DNA of 7,873 bases from Methyloceanibacter sp. (GTDB lineage Bacteria; Pseudomonadota; Alphaproteobacteria; Rhizobiales; Methyloligellaceae). The DNA is taken from NCBI GenBank assembly GCA_022865725.1, contig JALHTP010000109.1, positions 1 through 7,873 on the forward strand. Reading direction: 5' to 3'. Of the stretch, positions 1-5,026 are shown one piece after another. The position numbers and the translations under genes are program-made. Numbering within the stretch: the first letter of the stretch is position 1; the number at the start of each line of letters is the position of its first letter. Below the pieces are notes generated by a model that was not told the origin of the DNA, searched no databases, and saw only the letters and a program-made list of their open reading frames with translations.

Positions 1-12
1 GAGATTTTCGGG

Positions 13-291
13 ATGCATCTCTATAGCTGGGCCTTCATCGCCTTTGCGCTCATGATTGTCGGCTGCGGCCTGCTCCTGCTCGACGACCGGCAATTCGCCC
101 GCTCCGAGCCGCGGTCCAATCGCTTGAGCGTGCTGCCGCTCGCGGCGTTCGTCCTGTTCGTCGTGCTCGCGGTCGGCAACGTCATCTCGACGCTTCTGAT
201 CTGCGGCGCGGGCTTCTGCCCCGAGGCGCCGGCGGGCTATCTGATCTTCAACGACAATCTCAGCCTAACCGAGCTCGCTCAGACGCTTTAG
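13..291 (+). CDS. Small two-helix membrane protein, unknown function
   Basis: A 92-residue protein if translation starts at the ATG at 13. The frame stays open to the first base of the window, so the true start could lie upstream and the gene may be 5' truncated. Two hydrophobic stretches, residues about 5-23 (ending LLLLDD) and 40-64 (LPLAAFVLFVVLAVG onward), predict two transmembrane helices joined by a polar, Arg-containing loop. The short tail after helix 2 carries two cysteines (C64 and C69, in the segment ICGAGFC). I do not recognise the family. It is convergent with ruvX and its last 27 nt, including the stop, overlap the 3' end of ruvX. The hydrophobic pattern and GC-rich third positions support a real gene, but the overlap and open 5' end lower confidence. 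Confidence 0.6.
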   Translation: MHLYSWAFIAFALMIVGCGLLLLDDRQFARSEPRSNRLSVLPLAAFVLFVVLAVGNVISTLLICGAGFCPEAPAGYLIFNDNLSLTELAQTL

Positions 292-750
292 CCGGTCGAG
301 CGCGCCTTGCAGGATGTAGGCCGCCGCCATGCGGTCGATCACTTGAGCGCGCCGCTTGCGCGAGGCGTCGGCCTCGATGAGATGCCGTTCGACCGCGGCG
401 GTCGAAAGCCGCTCGTCCCAGAAGAGGATGGGCACCTCGATGCAGGCGGCAAGGTTGCGCGCGAAGGCCCGCGTCGATTGGGCGCGCGGCCCCTCCGAGC
501 CGTCCAGATTAATGGGGAGCCCGATCACGACCGCACCGACATCGTGCTCCTCGATCGCCGCCGCTATGACTTTGGCGTCTTCTGTGAACTTGGTCCGCCG
601 GATCGTATGGTAGGGCGTGGCGATCGCGCGCGTCACGTCCGACAACGCCATGCCGACGGTCTTGGTGCCGACGTCGAGGCCGAGCAGGCGCGCCTCGCGG
701 GCAAGCAGCGGCGGCAGGTCTTCGATCGGAACGAGCGGTGCTACAGTCAC
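265..750 (-). CDS. ruvX: RuvX/YqgF family putative Holliday junction resolvase / pre-16S rRNA nuclease
   Basis: A 161-residue protein of the YqgF/RuvX family, an RNase H-like fold nuclease. Family members have been linked to 5' maturation of 16S rRNA and proposed to resolve Holliday junctions; it should act in the cytoplasm. Visible family motifs are GLDVGTKTVGMALSD (residues 24-38, with D26 the first acidic active-site residue), VVIGLPINLDGSEGPRAQ (74-91), FWDERLST (110-117), and VIDRMAAAYILQ (137-148, with D139 the last acidic residue). The start is a GTG at 748-750. An in-frame TAA lies seven codons upstream with no other usable start between. Length is slightly above the 140-160 usual for the family because of an N-terminal extension of about 20 residues. 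The gene diverges from the UPF0173 hydrolase across 26 bp, so its promoter must lie at least partly inside that gene. Confidence 0.93.
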   Translation of the reverse strand: MTVAPLVPIEDLPPLLAREARLLGLDVGTKTVGMALSDVTRAIATPYHTIRRTKFTEDAKVIAAAIEEHDVGAVVIGLPINLDGSEGPRAQSTRAFARNLAACIEVPILFWDERLSTAAVERHLIEADASRKRRAQVIDRMAAAYILQGALDRLKRLSELG

Positions 751-762
751 GATAGGCGCATC

Positions 763-768
763 AAGAGG
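763..768 (+). promoter_or_regulatory. Ribosome binding site of the UPF0173 hydrolase
   Basis: AAGAGG lies 8 nt before the ATG at 777 and fixes that start. It sits in the 26-bp gap shared with the divergent ruvX start. Confidence 0.7.
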
Positions 769-776
769 TTAGACGC

Positions 777-1478
777 ATGAAGATTACGTGGTTCGGCCAT
801 TCCTGCTTTCGCATCGATACAGACTCAAGCAGCATCCTGATCGATCCTTTCCTCACCGGCAACGCGACCTTCGAGGATGCCGGCATCCCCTTGCATAGAG
901 CGGTCAAGGGCGTGACCCATGTGGCGCTGACCCATGGCCACGAGGACCACCTTGGCGACACCGTGCGCGTCTGCAAGGAGGCCGACGCCCAGCTGATCGC
1001 CGTGCACGAGCTTGCCACCTATCTGGCCGGCCGTGGGGTTGAGAAGATCGATCCCGGCAATACCGGCGGCACGCTGCATCATGGCGATTTCGACCTGACC
1101 TTCGTTCCCGCCTGGCATTCGGCTTCCAACATCGTGGATGGGCGTCCGGTCTATCTCGGCGCCTGCTGTGGGCTCGTCATCGCGCCGGCCGGGGGCAAGA
1201 CCGTCTACCACATGGGCGATACCGCGATCTTCTCCGACATGGAGCTGATCAACGACATCTACCGGCCGGAGATCGGCTTCGTGCCGATCGGCGACCGCTA
1301 TACCATGGGCGCCAAGACCGCGGCTCTGGCCTGCAAGCGCTTCTTCCAGTTCGAACTGATCGTGCCCTGCCATTATGGGACCTTCCCCGTGCTCGATCAG
1401 ACCGCCGACAAATTCATCGCCGAGATGGGCGGCGACGTTGTCGCGGTGCCGGAGGTGGGGGTGCCCTTCGAGGTTTGA
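777..1478 (+). CDS. UPF0173 family metal-dependent hydrolase (metallo-beta-lactamase fold)
   Basis: A 233-residue cytoplasmic protein with full-length similarity to the UPF0173 / YtkL group of metallo-beta-lactamase-fold hydrolases. The physiological substrate of this group is not settled. The N-terminus MKITWFGHSCFRID and the LIDPFLTGN segment are typical. The metal-binding signature THGHEDH is at residues 52-58 (H53, H55, D57, H58). Further expected ligands are H114 in PAWHS, D148 in HMGDTAIFSD, and H199 in VPCHYGTFP. IGDRYTMG (171-178) is another family block. All metal ligands are intact, so the enzyme should be active. There is no signal peptide. The gene diverges from ruvX and ends 75 nt before gatC; the same neighbourhood may place it ahead of the gat operon, but a likely promoter lies in that gap, so co-transcription is uncertain. 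Confidence 0.93.
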   Translation: MKITWFGHSCFRIDTDSSSILIDPFLTGNATFEDAGIPLHRAVKGVTHVALTHGHEDHLGDTVRVCKEADAQLIAVHELATYLAGRGVEKIDPGNTGGTLHHGDFDLTFVPAWHSASNIVDGRPVYLGACCGLVIAPAGGKTVYHMGDTAIFSDMELINDIYRPEIGFVPIGDRYTMGAKTAALACKRFFQFELIVPCHYGTFPVLDQTADKFIAEMGGDVVAVPEVGVPFEV

Positions 1479-1484
1479 GCAAAG

Positions 1485-1513
1485 TTGCCGCTGGCGCGGC
1501 GCGGTGCTAGACG
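1485..1513 (+). promoter_or_regulatory. Candidate sigma-70-type promoter of the gatC operon
   Basis: TTGCCG at 1485-1490 and TAGACG at 1508-1513 are separated by 17 nt in the gap between the hydrolase stop and gatC. The arrangement fits a housekeeping promoter with a weak -10, which would give a leader of roughly 35 nt before the gatC ATG. This rests on pattern only. The GC-rich spacer makes a chance match possible. Confidence 0.35.
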
Positions 1514-1553
1514 AGCCCCTAAGGAACTAGAAAATCCAGGCTATTCCGCTGAA

Positions 1554-1841
1554 ATGTCCGTCGATCGCGCCACGGTCCGCCGCATCGCCCGCCTTGCCCG
1601 CCTCGCCATCACCGAGGAGGAGGCAGGCCGGCTCGAGCATGAGCTGTCGGGCATCCTCGATTGGGTGGCCCAACTCGACGAGATCGACACCAGCGCCGTC
1701 GAGCCTATGACGCGGGTGGCCGCCATGACCATGAAGCAGCGCAAGGATGAGGTCACCGACGGCTTCTGCGCCGCCGACATCCTCAAGAACGCGCCGGAGG
1801 TCGATGACGGTTATTTCGTCGTGCCCAAGATCGTCGAATAG
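1554..1841 (+). CDS. gatC: GatC, subunit C of the Asp/Glu-tRNA amidotransferase
   Basis: A 95-residue protein, the normal GatC length. GatC is the small belt-like subunit that wraps around GatA and GatB and stabilises the GatCAB complex, which amidates misacylated Glu-tRNA(Gln) and Asp-tRNA(Asn). Recognisable family blocks are VRRIARLARLAIT near the N-terminus, the helix ending WVAQLDEIDTSAVEPM, and the C-terminal DILKNAPEVDDGYFVVPKIV. The ATG at 1554 was chosen because it gives the canonical N-terminus MSVDRATV; the frame opens further upstream to a TTG at 1485, but that extension has no family similarity. The Shine-Dalgarno sequence is weak: CCAGG 13 nt upstream, or AAGGA too far away at 1521. 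The next gene starts 9 nt after the stop. Confidence 0.95.
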   Translation: MSVDRATVRRIARLARLAITEEEAGRLEHELSGILDWVAQLDEIDTSAVEPMTRVAAMTMKQRKDEVTDGFCAADILKNAPEVDDGYFVVPKIVE

Positions 1842-1846
1842 GAGAG
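1840..1846 (+). promoter_or_regulatory. Ribosome binding site overlapping the gatC stop codon
   Basis: AGGAGAG overlaps the TAG stop of gatC (1839-1841) and lies 4 nt from the ATG at 1851. Ribosomes finishing gatC would sit on this site, which points to translational coupling with the secreted-protein gene. Confidence 0.65.
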
Positions 1847-1850
1847 CGTC

Positions 1851-2390
1851 ATGCACCGCGCCGCTCTGCTTGCATTTGGGGCCTGGCTTGCATCTTCGGG
1901 CTTCGCGCTTGCCCAAGGCCTGCCCGAGGGGGTTTTCGCCTCCTCCAAGGAGGGTTGCGCCAAGCTCAAGGAGAAGACCGTGGCCGAGCTTGGCCAGGAC
2001 CTTGATTTCACCGTGCTGAGCAAGACGGGCGTCACCGCCAATGCGCAGCGATGCGACTTCGTCGGCGTCACGCCGCGCAACGCGACAAGCTGGCTGGCGA
2101 CCGCGTTTTGCGAGGAGCCGGGTTATGCCTTTCCCGATCTGTTCGCGATCGTGCAGAACAAGACGGGCGATCTCAGCGTCACGCGCATGACCGTGCAACA
2201 GGATTCCTACGACGAGACCGACGAGGACTCCTCGGCGCTTGCCGACGATCTCGACCCGTCTGAGGTAGGCCGGCACGAGGGTTCCGGGAGCGCCGGAAGC
2301 TCAACCGCCGACGAGGGCGCTGCCTCCGAGGCGCCGGCCGCCGATGATGCGTTGAACGCCTATTTCCGCTGCGAGAGCGGGAAGCAGTAG
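1851..2390 (+). CDS. Secreted cysteine-containing protein of unknown function, between gatC and gatA
   Basis: A 179-residue protein with a clear Sec signal peptide: MHR, a hydrophobic core to about residue 20, and an A-x-A site at FALA|QG (cleavage after A21). The mature part should be periplasmic. Four cysteines (C36, C68, C87, C174) could form two disulfides. Residues about 25-118 look like a compact domain (CAKLKEK, RCDFVGVTPRN, WLATAFCEEPGYAFPD). A low-complexity acidic, Ser/Gly/Ala-rich stretch follows (about 119-167, with DETDEDSSALADDLD), and then a short tail ending YFRCESGKQ. I do not recognise the family. It is embedded between gatC (9 nt gap) and gatA (4 nt gap) and almost certainly co-transcribed, yet a periplasmic protein has no obvious part in tRNA amidation. 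The ATG at 1851 is well supported by its ribosome binding site and the signal peptide. Confidence 0.85.
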   Translation: MHRAALLAFGAWLASSGFALAQGLPEGVFASSKEGCAKLKEKTVAELGQDLDFTVLSKTGVTANAQRCDFVGVTPRNATSWLATAFCEEPGYAFPDLFAIVQNKTGDLSVTRMTVQQDSYDETDEDSSALADDLDPSEVGRHEGSGSAGSSTADEGAASEAPAADDALNAYFRCESGKQ

Positions 2391-2394
2391 ACAA

Positions 2395-3882
2395 GTGACC
2401 AAGCTCACCGACCTCACCATCGCCGAAGCGCGCGACGGCCTGCGCGGCAAGTCGTTCTCGGCGCGTGAGCTTACGCAAGCTCATCTCGACGCGATCGATG
2501 CCGCCAACGATGCGCTCAACGCCTTCATCCTCAAGACGCCGGAGCGCGCGCTGGAGATGGCTGCCGCGAGTGACACGCGGCTCAAGAAGGGCGAGGGGGG
2601 CGCACTCGAAGGCATCCCGCTCGGCATCAAGGATCTCTTCTGCACCAAGGGGGTCCGCACCACCGCCTGCTCGCACATTCTCGACGGCTTCACGCCGCCT
2701 TACGAGTCGACGGTGACGGCCAATCTCTGGGGCGCCGGCGCGGTCATGCTCGGCAAGCTCAACAATGACGAGTTTGCCATGGGCTCGTCCAACGAGACGA
2801 GCTTCTATGGTCCCGTGGTCAATCCCTGGCAGCGCACAGGGTCCAACGCCAAGCTTGTGCCCGGCGGCTCGTCGGGCGGTTCCTCGGCGGCGGTGGCGGC
2901 AAGGCTCTGCATGGGAGCGACGGCGACCGACACGGGAGGCTCGATCCGCCAGCCTGCTGCCGTGACCGGCACGGTCGGCATCAAGCCCACTTACGGCCGC
3001 TGCTCGCGCTGGGGCATCGTGGCGTTTGCCTCATCGCTCGACCAGGCGGGGCCGATCGCCCGCACCGTGCAAGACGCGGCGATCCTGCTCAAGGTGATGG
3101 CGAGCCACGATCCAAAGGACACGACGAGCGTCGATATGACGGTGCCGGACTTCGAGGCGGCCGTGGGCAAAGGCGTGCAGGGGCTCACCATCGGCATCCC
3201 CAAGGAATATCGCGTGCCCGGCATGGCGCCCGAGATCGAGGCGCTGTGGCAGAAGGGCGTGGAGTGGCTGAAGGCGGCCGGCGCCAAGATCAAAGATGTA
3301 AGCCTGCCGCATACCAAATATGCGCTGCCTTCTTATTATATTGTCGCGCCGGCGGAGGCCTCCTCCAACCTCGCCCGCTATGACGGTGTGCGCTACGGCC
3401 TGCGCGAGAAAGGCTCCGACGTGATCTCCATGTATGAGAACACGCGGGCCGCGGGCTTCGGCGCCGAGGTGAAGCGCCGTATCCTGATCGGGACCTACGT
3501 GCTGTCGGCGGGCTATTACGACGCGTATTATCTGAAAGCGCAGAAGGTGCGGACCCTGATCAAGCGCGACTTCGACACTGCGTTCGAGACGGTCGACGCG
3601 ATCCTGACGCCGACCACGCCGGGCCCTGCCTTCGCGATTGGCGAGAAATCGGGAGACCCCGTGGAGATGTATCTCAACGACATCTTCACGGTGACGGTGA
3701 ACATGGCGGGGCTGCCTGGACTTTCGGTTCCCGCCGGACTGTCGTCGGAAGGGACGCCGCTTGGGCTTCAGCTCATCGGCAGGCCGTTCGACGAGGAGAC
3801 GCTGTTCCGTACGGGCCGCGTGATCGAGGCGGCGGCGGGCCCGCTTTCCAAGCCTCACGATTGGTGGAGCAAGGCTGCATGA
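2395..3882 (+). CDS. gatA: GatA, glutamine amidase subunit of the Asp/Glu-tRNA amidotransferase
   Basis: A 495-residue amidase-signature protein, the usual GatA size. It hydrolyses glutamine and passes the ammonia to GatB. The Ser-cisSer-Lys catalytic triad is intact: K79 in GIKDLF, S159 in PGGSSGGSS, and the nucleophile S183 in TDTGGSIRQPA; the 24-residue spacing between the serines matches known GatA enzymes. Other family blocks are MLGKLNNDEFAMGSSNE (118-134), GIKPTYGRCSRWG (195-207) and, near the C-terminus, NMAGLPGLSVPAG and LGLQLIG. The start is a GTG 4 nt after the preceding stop, with a GGGAAG-type ribosome binding site at 2379-2384. The N-terminus KLTDLTIAEARDGL aligns with alphaproteobacterial GatA. 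It overlaps the next gene by ATGA. Confidence 0.97.
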   Translation: MTKLTDLTIAEARDGLRGKSFSARELTQAHLDAIDAANDALNAFILKTPERALEMAAASDTRLKKGEGGALEGIPLGIKDLFCTKGVRTTACSHILDGFTPPYESTVTANLWGAGAVMLGKLNNDEFAMGSSNETSFYGPVVNPWQRTGSNAKLVPGGSSGGSSAAVAARLCMGATATDTGGSIRQPAAVTGTVGIKPTYGRCSRWGIVAFASSLDQAGPIARTVQDAAILLKVMASHDPKDTTSVDMTVPDFEAAVGKGVQGLTIGIPKEYRVPGMAPEIEALWQKGVEWLKAAGAKIKDVSLPHTKYALPSYYIVAPAEASSNLARYDGVRYGLREKGSDVISMYENTRAAGFGAEVKRRILIGTYVLSAGYYDAYYLKAQKVRTLIKRDFDTAFETVDAILTPTTPGPAFAIGEKSGDPVEMYLNDIFTVTVNMAGLPGLSVPAGLSSEGTPLGLQLIGRPFDEETLFRTGRVIEAAAGPLSKPHDWWSKAA

Positions 3883-4289
3883 CCGACAGTGTGACGAAGC
3901 GCATTTTGGTATCCTCGGGGAGCCCCTACGAGCCGGTCATCGGCTTCTCGCGCGCGGTGCGCGTGGGCAATATCGTCGCCGTCGGCGGGACTACTGCCGG
4001 CTCCGGCGGCAAGCCCGTGGCGATCGGCGACCCGGCGGCGCAGACCCGCGCCATTCTCGAGATCATCGCCAAGTCGTTGCAAGATGCGGGCGCAAGCCTC
4101 AAGGACGTGATCCGCACCAGGACCTATCTGGTGGACATCGCCCATTGGGAGGCGGTCGGGCGCGTGCATGGCGAGTTCTTCGCCGACATTCGTCCGGCGT
4201 CGAGCATGCTGCAGGTGACGGGCTTCATCAGTCCGGATTGGCTGGTCGAGATCGAGGCCGATGCCGTCGTTACCGGCGCATCGGGTTAG
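3879..4289 (+). CDS. RidA (YjgF/YER057c/UK114) family protein lacking the usual catalytic arginine
   Basis: A 136-residue protein with the RidA-family trimeric fold pattern: VRVGNIVAVGGTTAG (28-42), DPAAQTRAILEIIAKSL (51-67), LKDVIRTRTYLVDIAHW (74-90) and, at the C-terminus, VEIEADAVV (123-131). Canonical RidA proteins deaminate reactive enamine/imine intermediates using an arginine in the PARS block (R105 of E. coli RidA). Here the aligned block reads RPASSMLQV, putting serine (S108) at that position. It therefore probably belongs to one of the Rid subgroups without that arginine, and imine deaminase activity should not be assumed. The ATG at 3879 overlaps the gatA stop as ATGA and has GGAG 9 nt upstream. 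An in-frame TTG at 3861 would add only six residues and is less likely. The next gene starts 14 nt downstream. Confidence 0.9.
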   Translation: MTDSVTKRILVSSGSPYEPVIGFSRAVRVGNIVAVGGTTAGSGGKPVAIGDPAAQTRAILEIIAKSLQDAGASLKDVIRTRTYLVDIAHWEAVGRVHGEFFADIRPASSMLQVTGFISPDWLVEIEADAVVTGASG

Positions 4290-4303
4290 AGGATTTTCAC
4301 GCC

Positions 4304-4618
4304 ATGGTGCCACGCAAGGCCAAGGACTGTAGCAATATGGAGGAGGTGAGGGCCGAGATCGACCGCATCGATCGGGAGCTGGTCGATCTGATCGGCGAGC
4401 GCTTCGCCTATGTCGATCGCGCCTGGCAGCTCAAGCAGTCGCCGGCCGAGGCGCGCGTGCCCTGGCGCATCCAGCAGGTGATCGACAGGGTTCGGGCGCG
4501 GGCAGCCGAGAAGGGCCTGCCGCCAGAGCTCGCCGAGGCGCTATGGCGGCAGATGATCGGCTGGTTCATCCAATATGAGGAGGAGAAGCTCCGCCAGCAG
4601 GTTGAGGACAAGGAGTAG
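4304..4618 (+). CDS. AroQ-class chorismate mutase, PchB-like
   Basis: A 104-residue all-helical protein resembling the AroQ class, and in particular PchB-type chorismate mutase / isochorismate pyruvate lyase: DC then VRAEIDRIDRELVDLIGER (15-33), FAYVDRAWQLK (34-44), PWRIQQVIDRVR (53-64), and LWRQMIGWFIQYEEEKL (80-96). Aligned with PchB, R14, R31 and K42 correspond to R16, R33 and K44, and R55 is also kept. The PchB Q90 position holds glutamate (E92), as in yeast chorismate mutase. The likely reaction is chorismate to prephenate, for Phe/Tyr synthesis; lyase activity on isochorismate is possible, but no siderophore genes are nearby. The ATG at 4304 has AGAGGA 10 nt upstream, overlapping the preceding stop. 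ATG 4337 would remove the conserved DC segment. No signal peptide is visible, so it should be cytoplasmic. Confidence 0.88.
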   Translation: MVPRKAKDCSNMEEVRAEIDRIDRELVDLIGERFAYVDRAWQLKQSPAEARVPWRIQQVIDRVRARAAEKGLPPELAEALWRQMIGWFIQYEEEKLRQQVEDKE

Positions 4619-4627
4619 CGATTGGTT

Positions 4628-4665
4628 CCCCCTCTCCCCACTGGGGAGAGGGTAGGGTGTGGGGG
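4628..4665. repeat. Left REP-like palindrome arm of the DUF559 element
   Basis: A perfect 10-bp hairpin, CCCTCTCCCC (4630-4639), loop ACT, GGGGAGAGGG (4643-4652), begins 10 nt after the chorismate mutase stop. It is followed by TAGGGTGTGGGGG, which leads directly into the ATG of the DUF559 remnant at 4666. The same palindrome recurs at 4983-5003 in reverse overall orientation, and there too a G-run tail points inward (GGTGAGGGGG when read on the - strand). Palindromes of this CCTCTCCCC/GGGGAGAGG type are widespread dispersed repeats in proteobacterial genomes. There is no T-tract, so it is not a standard intrinsic terminator. Confidence 0.8.
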
Positions 4666-4937
4666 ATGGAAAGTCGAACGAGTCTAGCGCGGAATCTGCG
4701 GAGCGAACCGACCGCGGCCGAACGTAAGATGTGGTCGAAGCTCCGCAATCGCCGATTCCTGGGCCTAAAGTTCAAACGCCAAATTCCAATCGATAGGTTC
4801 GTCGTCGACTTTGTGTGCTTGGATGCAAAGTGATCATAGAGGTCGAATCTCTGGGTTATCTCGTATTGCGATTTTGGAATAATGATGTGCTCGCCAATAT
4901 AGATGGCGTACTTGAGCTCATCGCTTTCACGGTTCAG
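4666..4937 (+). pseudogene. Decayed DUF559 (Vsr-like endonuclease fold) gene
   Basis: The first frame from ATG 4666 encodes 55 residues with clear DUF559 signatures, AAERKMWSKLRNRRF (17-31) and LKFKRQIPIDRFVVDFVC (34-51), then stops at TGA 4831-4833. Similarity resumes one frame over: KVIIEVESLGYLVLRFWNND and then VLANIDGVLELIAFTVQ, ending near 4937. One deleted base near 4829-4832 would explain the shift (AAG-TGATC for an ancestral AAG-CTG-ATC). In addition, the roughly 20-residue segment that normally lies between IIEVD and LESLGY, carrying the GGQH part of the active site, is missing. The gene is therefore dead twice over. DUF559 proteins are predicted nucleases related in fold to very-short-patch repair endonucleases; cellular roles are poorly known. 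The remnant is noticeably more AT-rich than its neighbours. The second frame has no stop before the right palindrome and reads through it. Confidence 0.85.
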
Positions 4938-4950
4938 CCGGAAGCGTTAG

Positions 4951-5004
4951 AACCCCCTCACCGGCGCGCAAAAGCGCGCCGACCTCTCCCCGCAGGGGAG
5001 AGGG
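4951..5004. repeat. Right REP-like palindrome arm of the DUF559 element, compound hairpin
   Basis: From the left: ACCCCCTCACC (inverse of the G-run tail of the left arm), a perfect 7-bp hairpin GGCGCGC-AAAA-GCGCGCC (4963-4980), then a perfect 9-bp hairpin CCTCTCCCC (4983-4991), loop GCA, GGGGAGAGG (4995-5003). Read on the - strand, the order hairpin, then G-rich tail, matches the left arm, so the two arms form an inverted pair around the DUF559 remnant. The extra GC hairpin is present only on this side. The arm ends 22 nt before the gatB ATG. Confidence 0.8.
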
Positions 5005-5026
5005 TTAGCTGCGGCGTTGTCGAGGT

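Larger units (their letters stand above)
4628..5006. mobile_element. Putative palindrome-flanked DUF559 cassette inserted between chorismate mutase and gatB
   Basis: The segment consists of the left palindrome, a DUF559 remnant that starts exactly where the left repeat ends, and the inverted right palindrome. Without it, the chorismate mutase stop (4618) and the gatB ATG (5027) would be about 29 nt apart, in line with the compact spacing elsewhere in this operon. GGTT occurs at both outer edges (4624-4627 and 5003-5006), but this is too short, and partly inside the palindrome, to be claimed as a target duplication. That this was one insertion event is inference; the symmetry, lower GC and operon context are directly visible. 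It also accounts for the 408-bp stretch without an intact gene. Confidence 0.5.

Noticed and set aside
1485..1553. N-terminal extension of GatC from a TTG at 1485
   Set aside because: The added 23 residues have no GatC similarity, and ATG 1554 gives the standard 95-residue protein.
1527..2276. A long open frame on the - strand covering gatC and the secreted-protein gene
   Set aside because: It is antisense to well-supported genes, rich in the Arg/Leu/Gly/His bias typical of reversed GC-rich coding sequence, and shows no family motif.
4145..4303. Longer chorismate mutase starting inside the RidA gene
   Set aside because: The extension is an out-of-frame reading of ridA rich in Arg and Gly; ATG 4304 has a good ribosome binding site.
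4628..4652. Left palindrome as an intrinsic terminator after the chorismate mutase
   Set aside because: The hairpin is strong but followed by TAGGGTGTGG rather than a T-run. It may still slow polymerase, but it cannot be called a terminator.
4624..5006. GGTT at both element edges as a target-site duplication
   Set aside because: Four bases, two of them part of the right palindrome, are well within chance.
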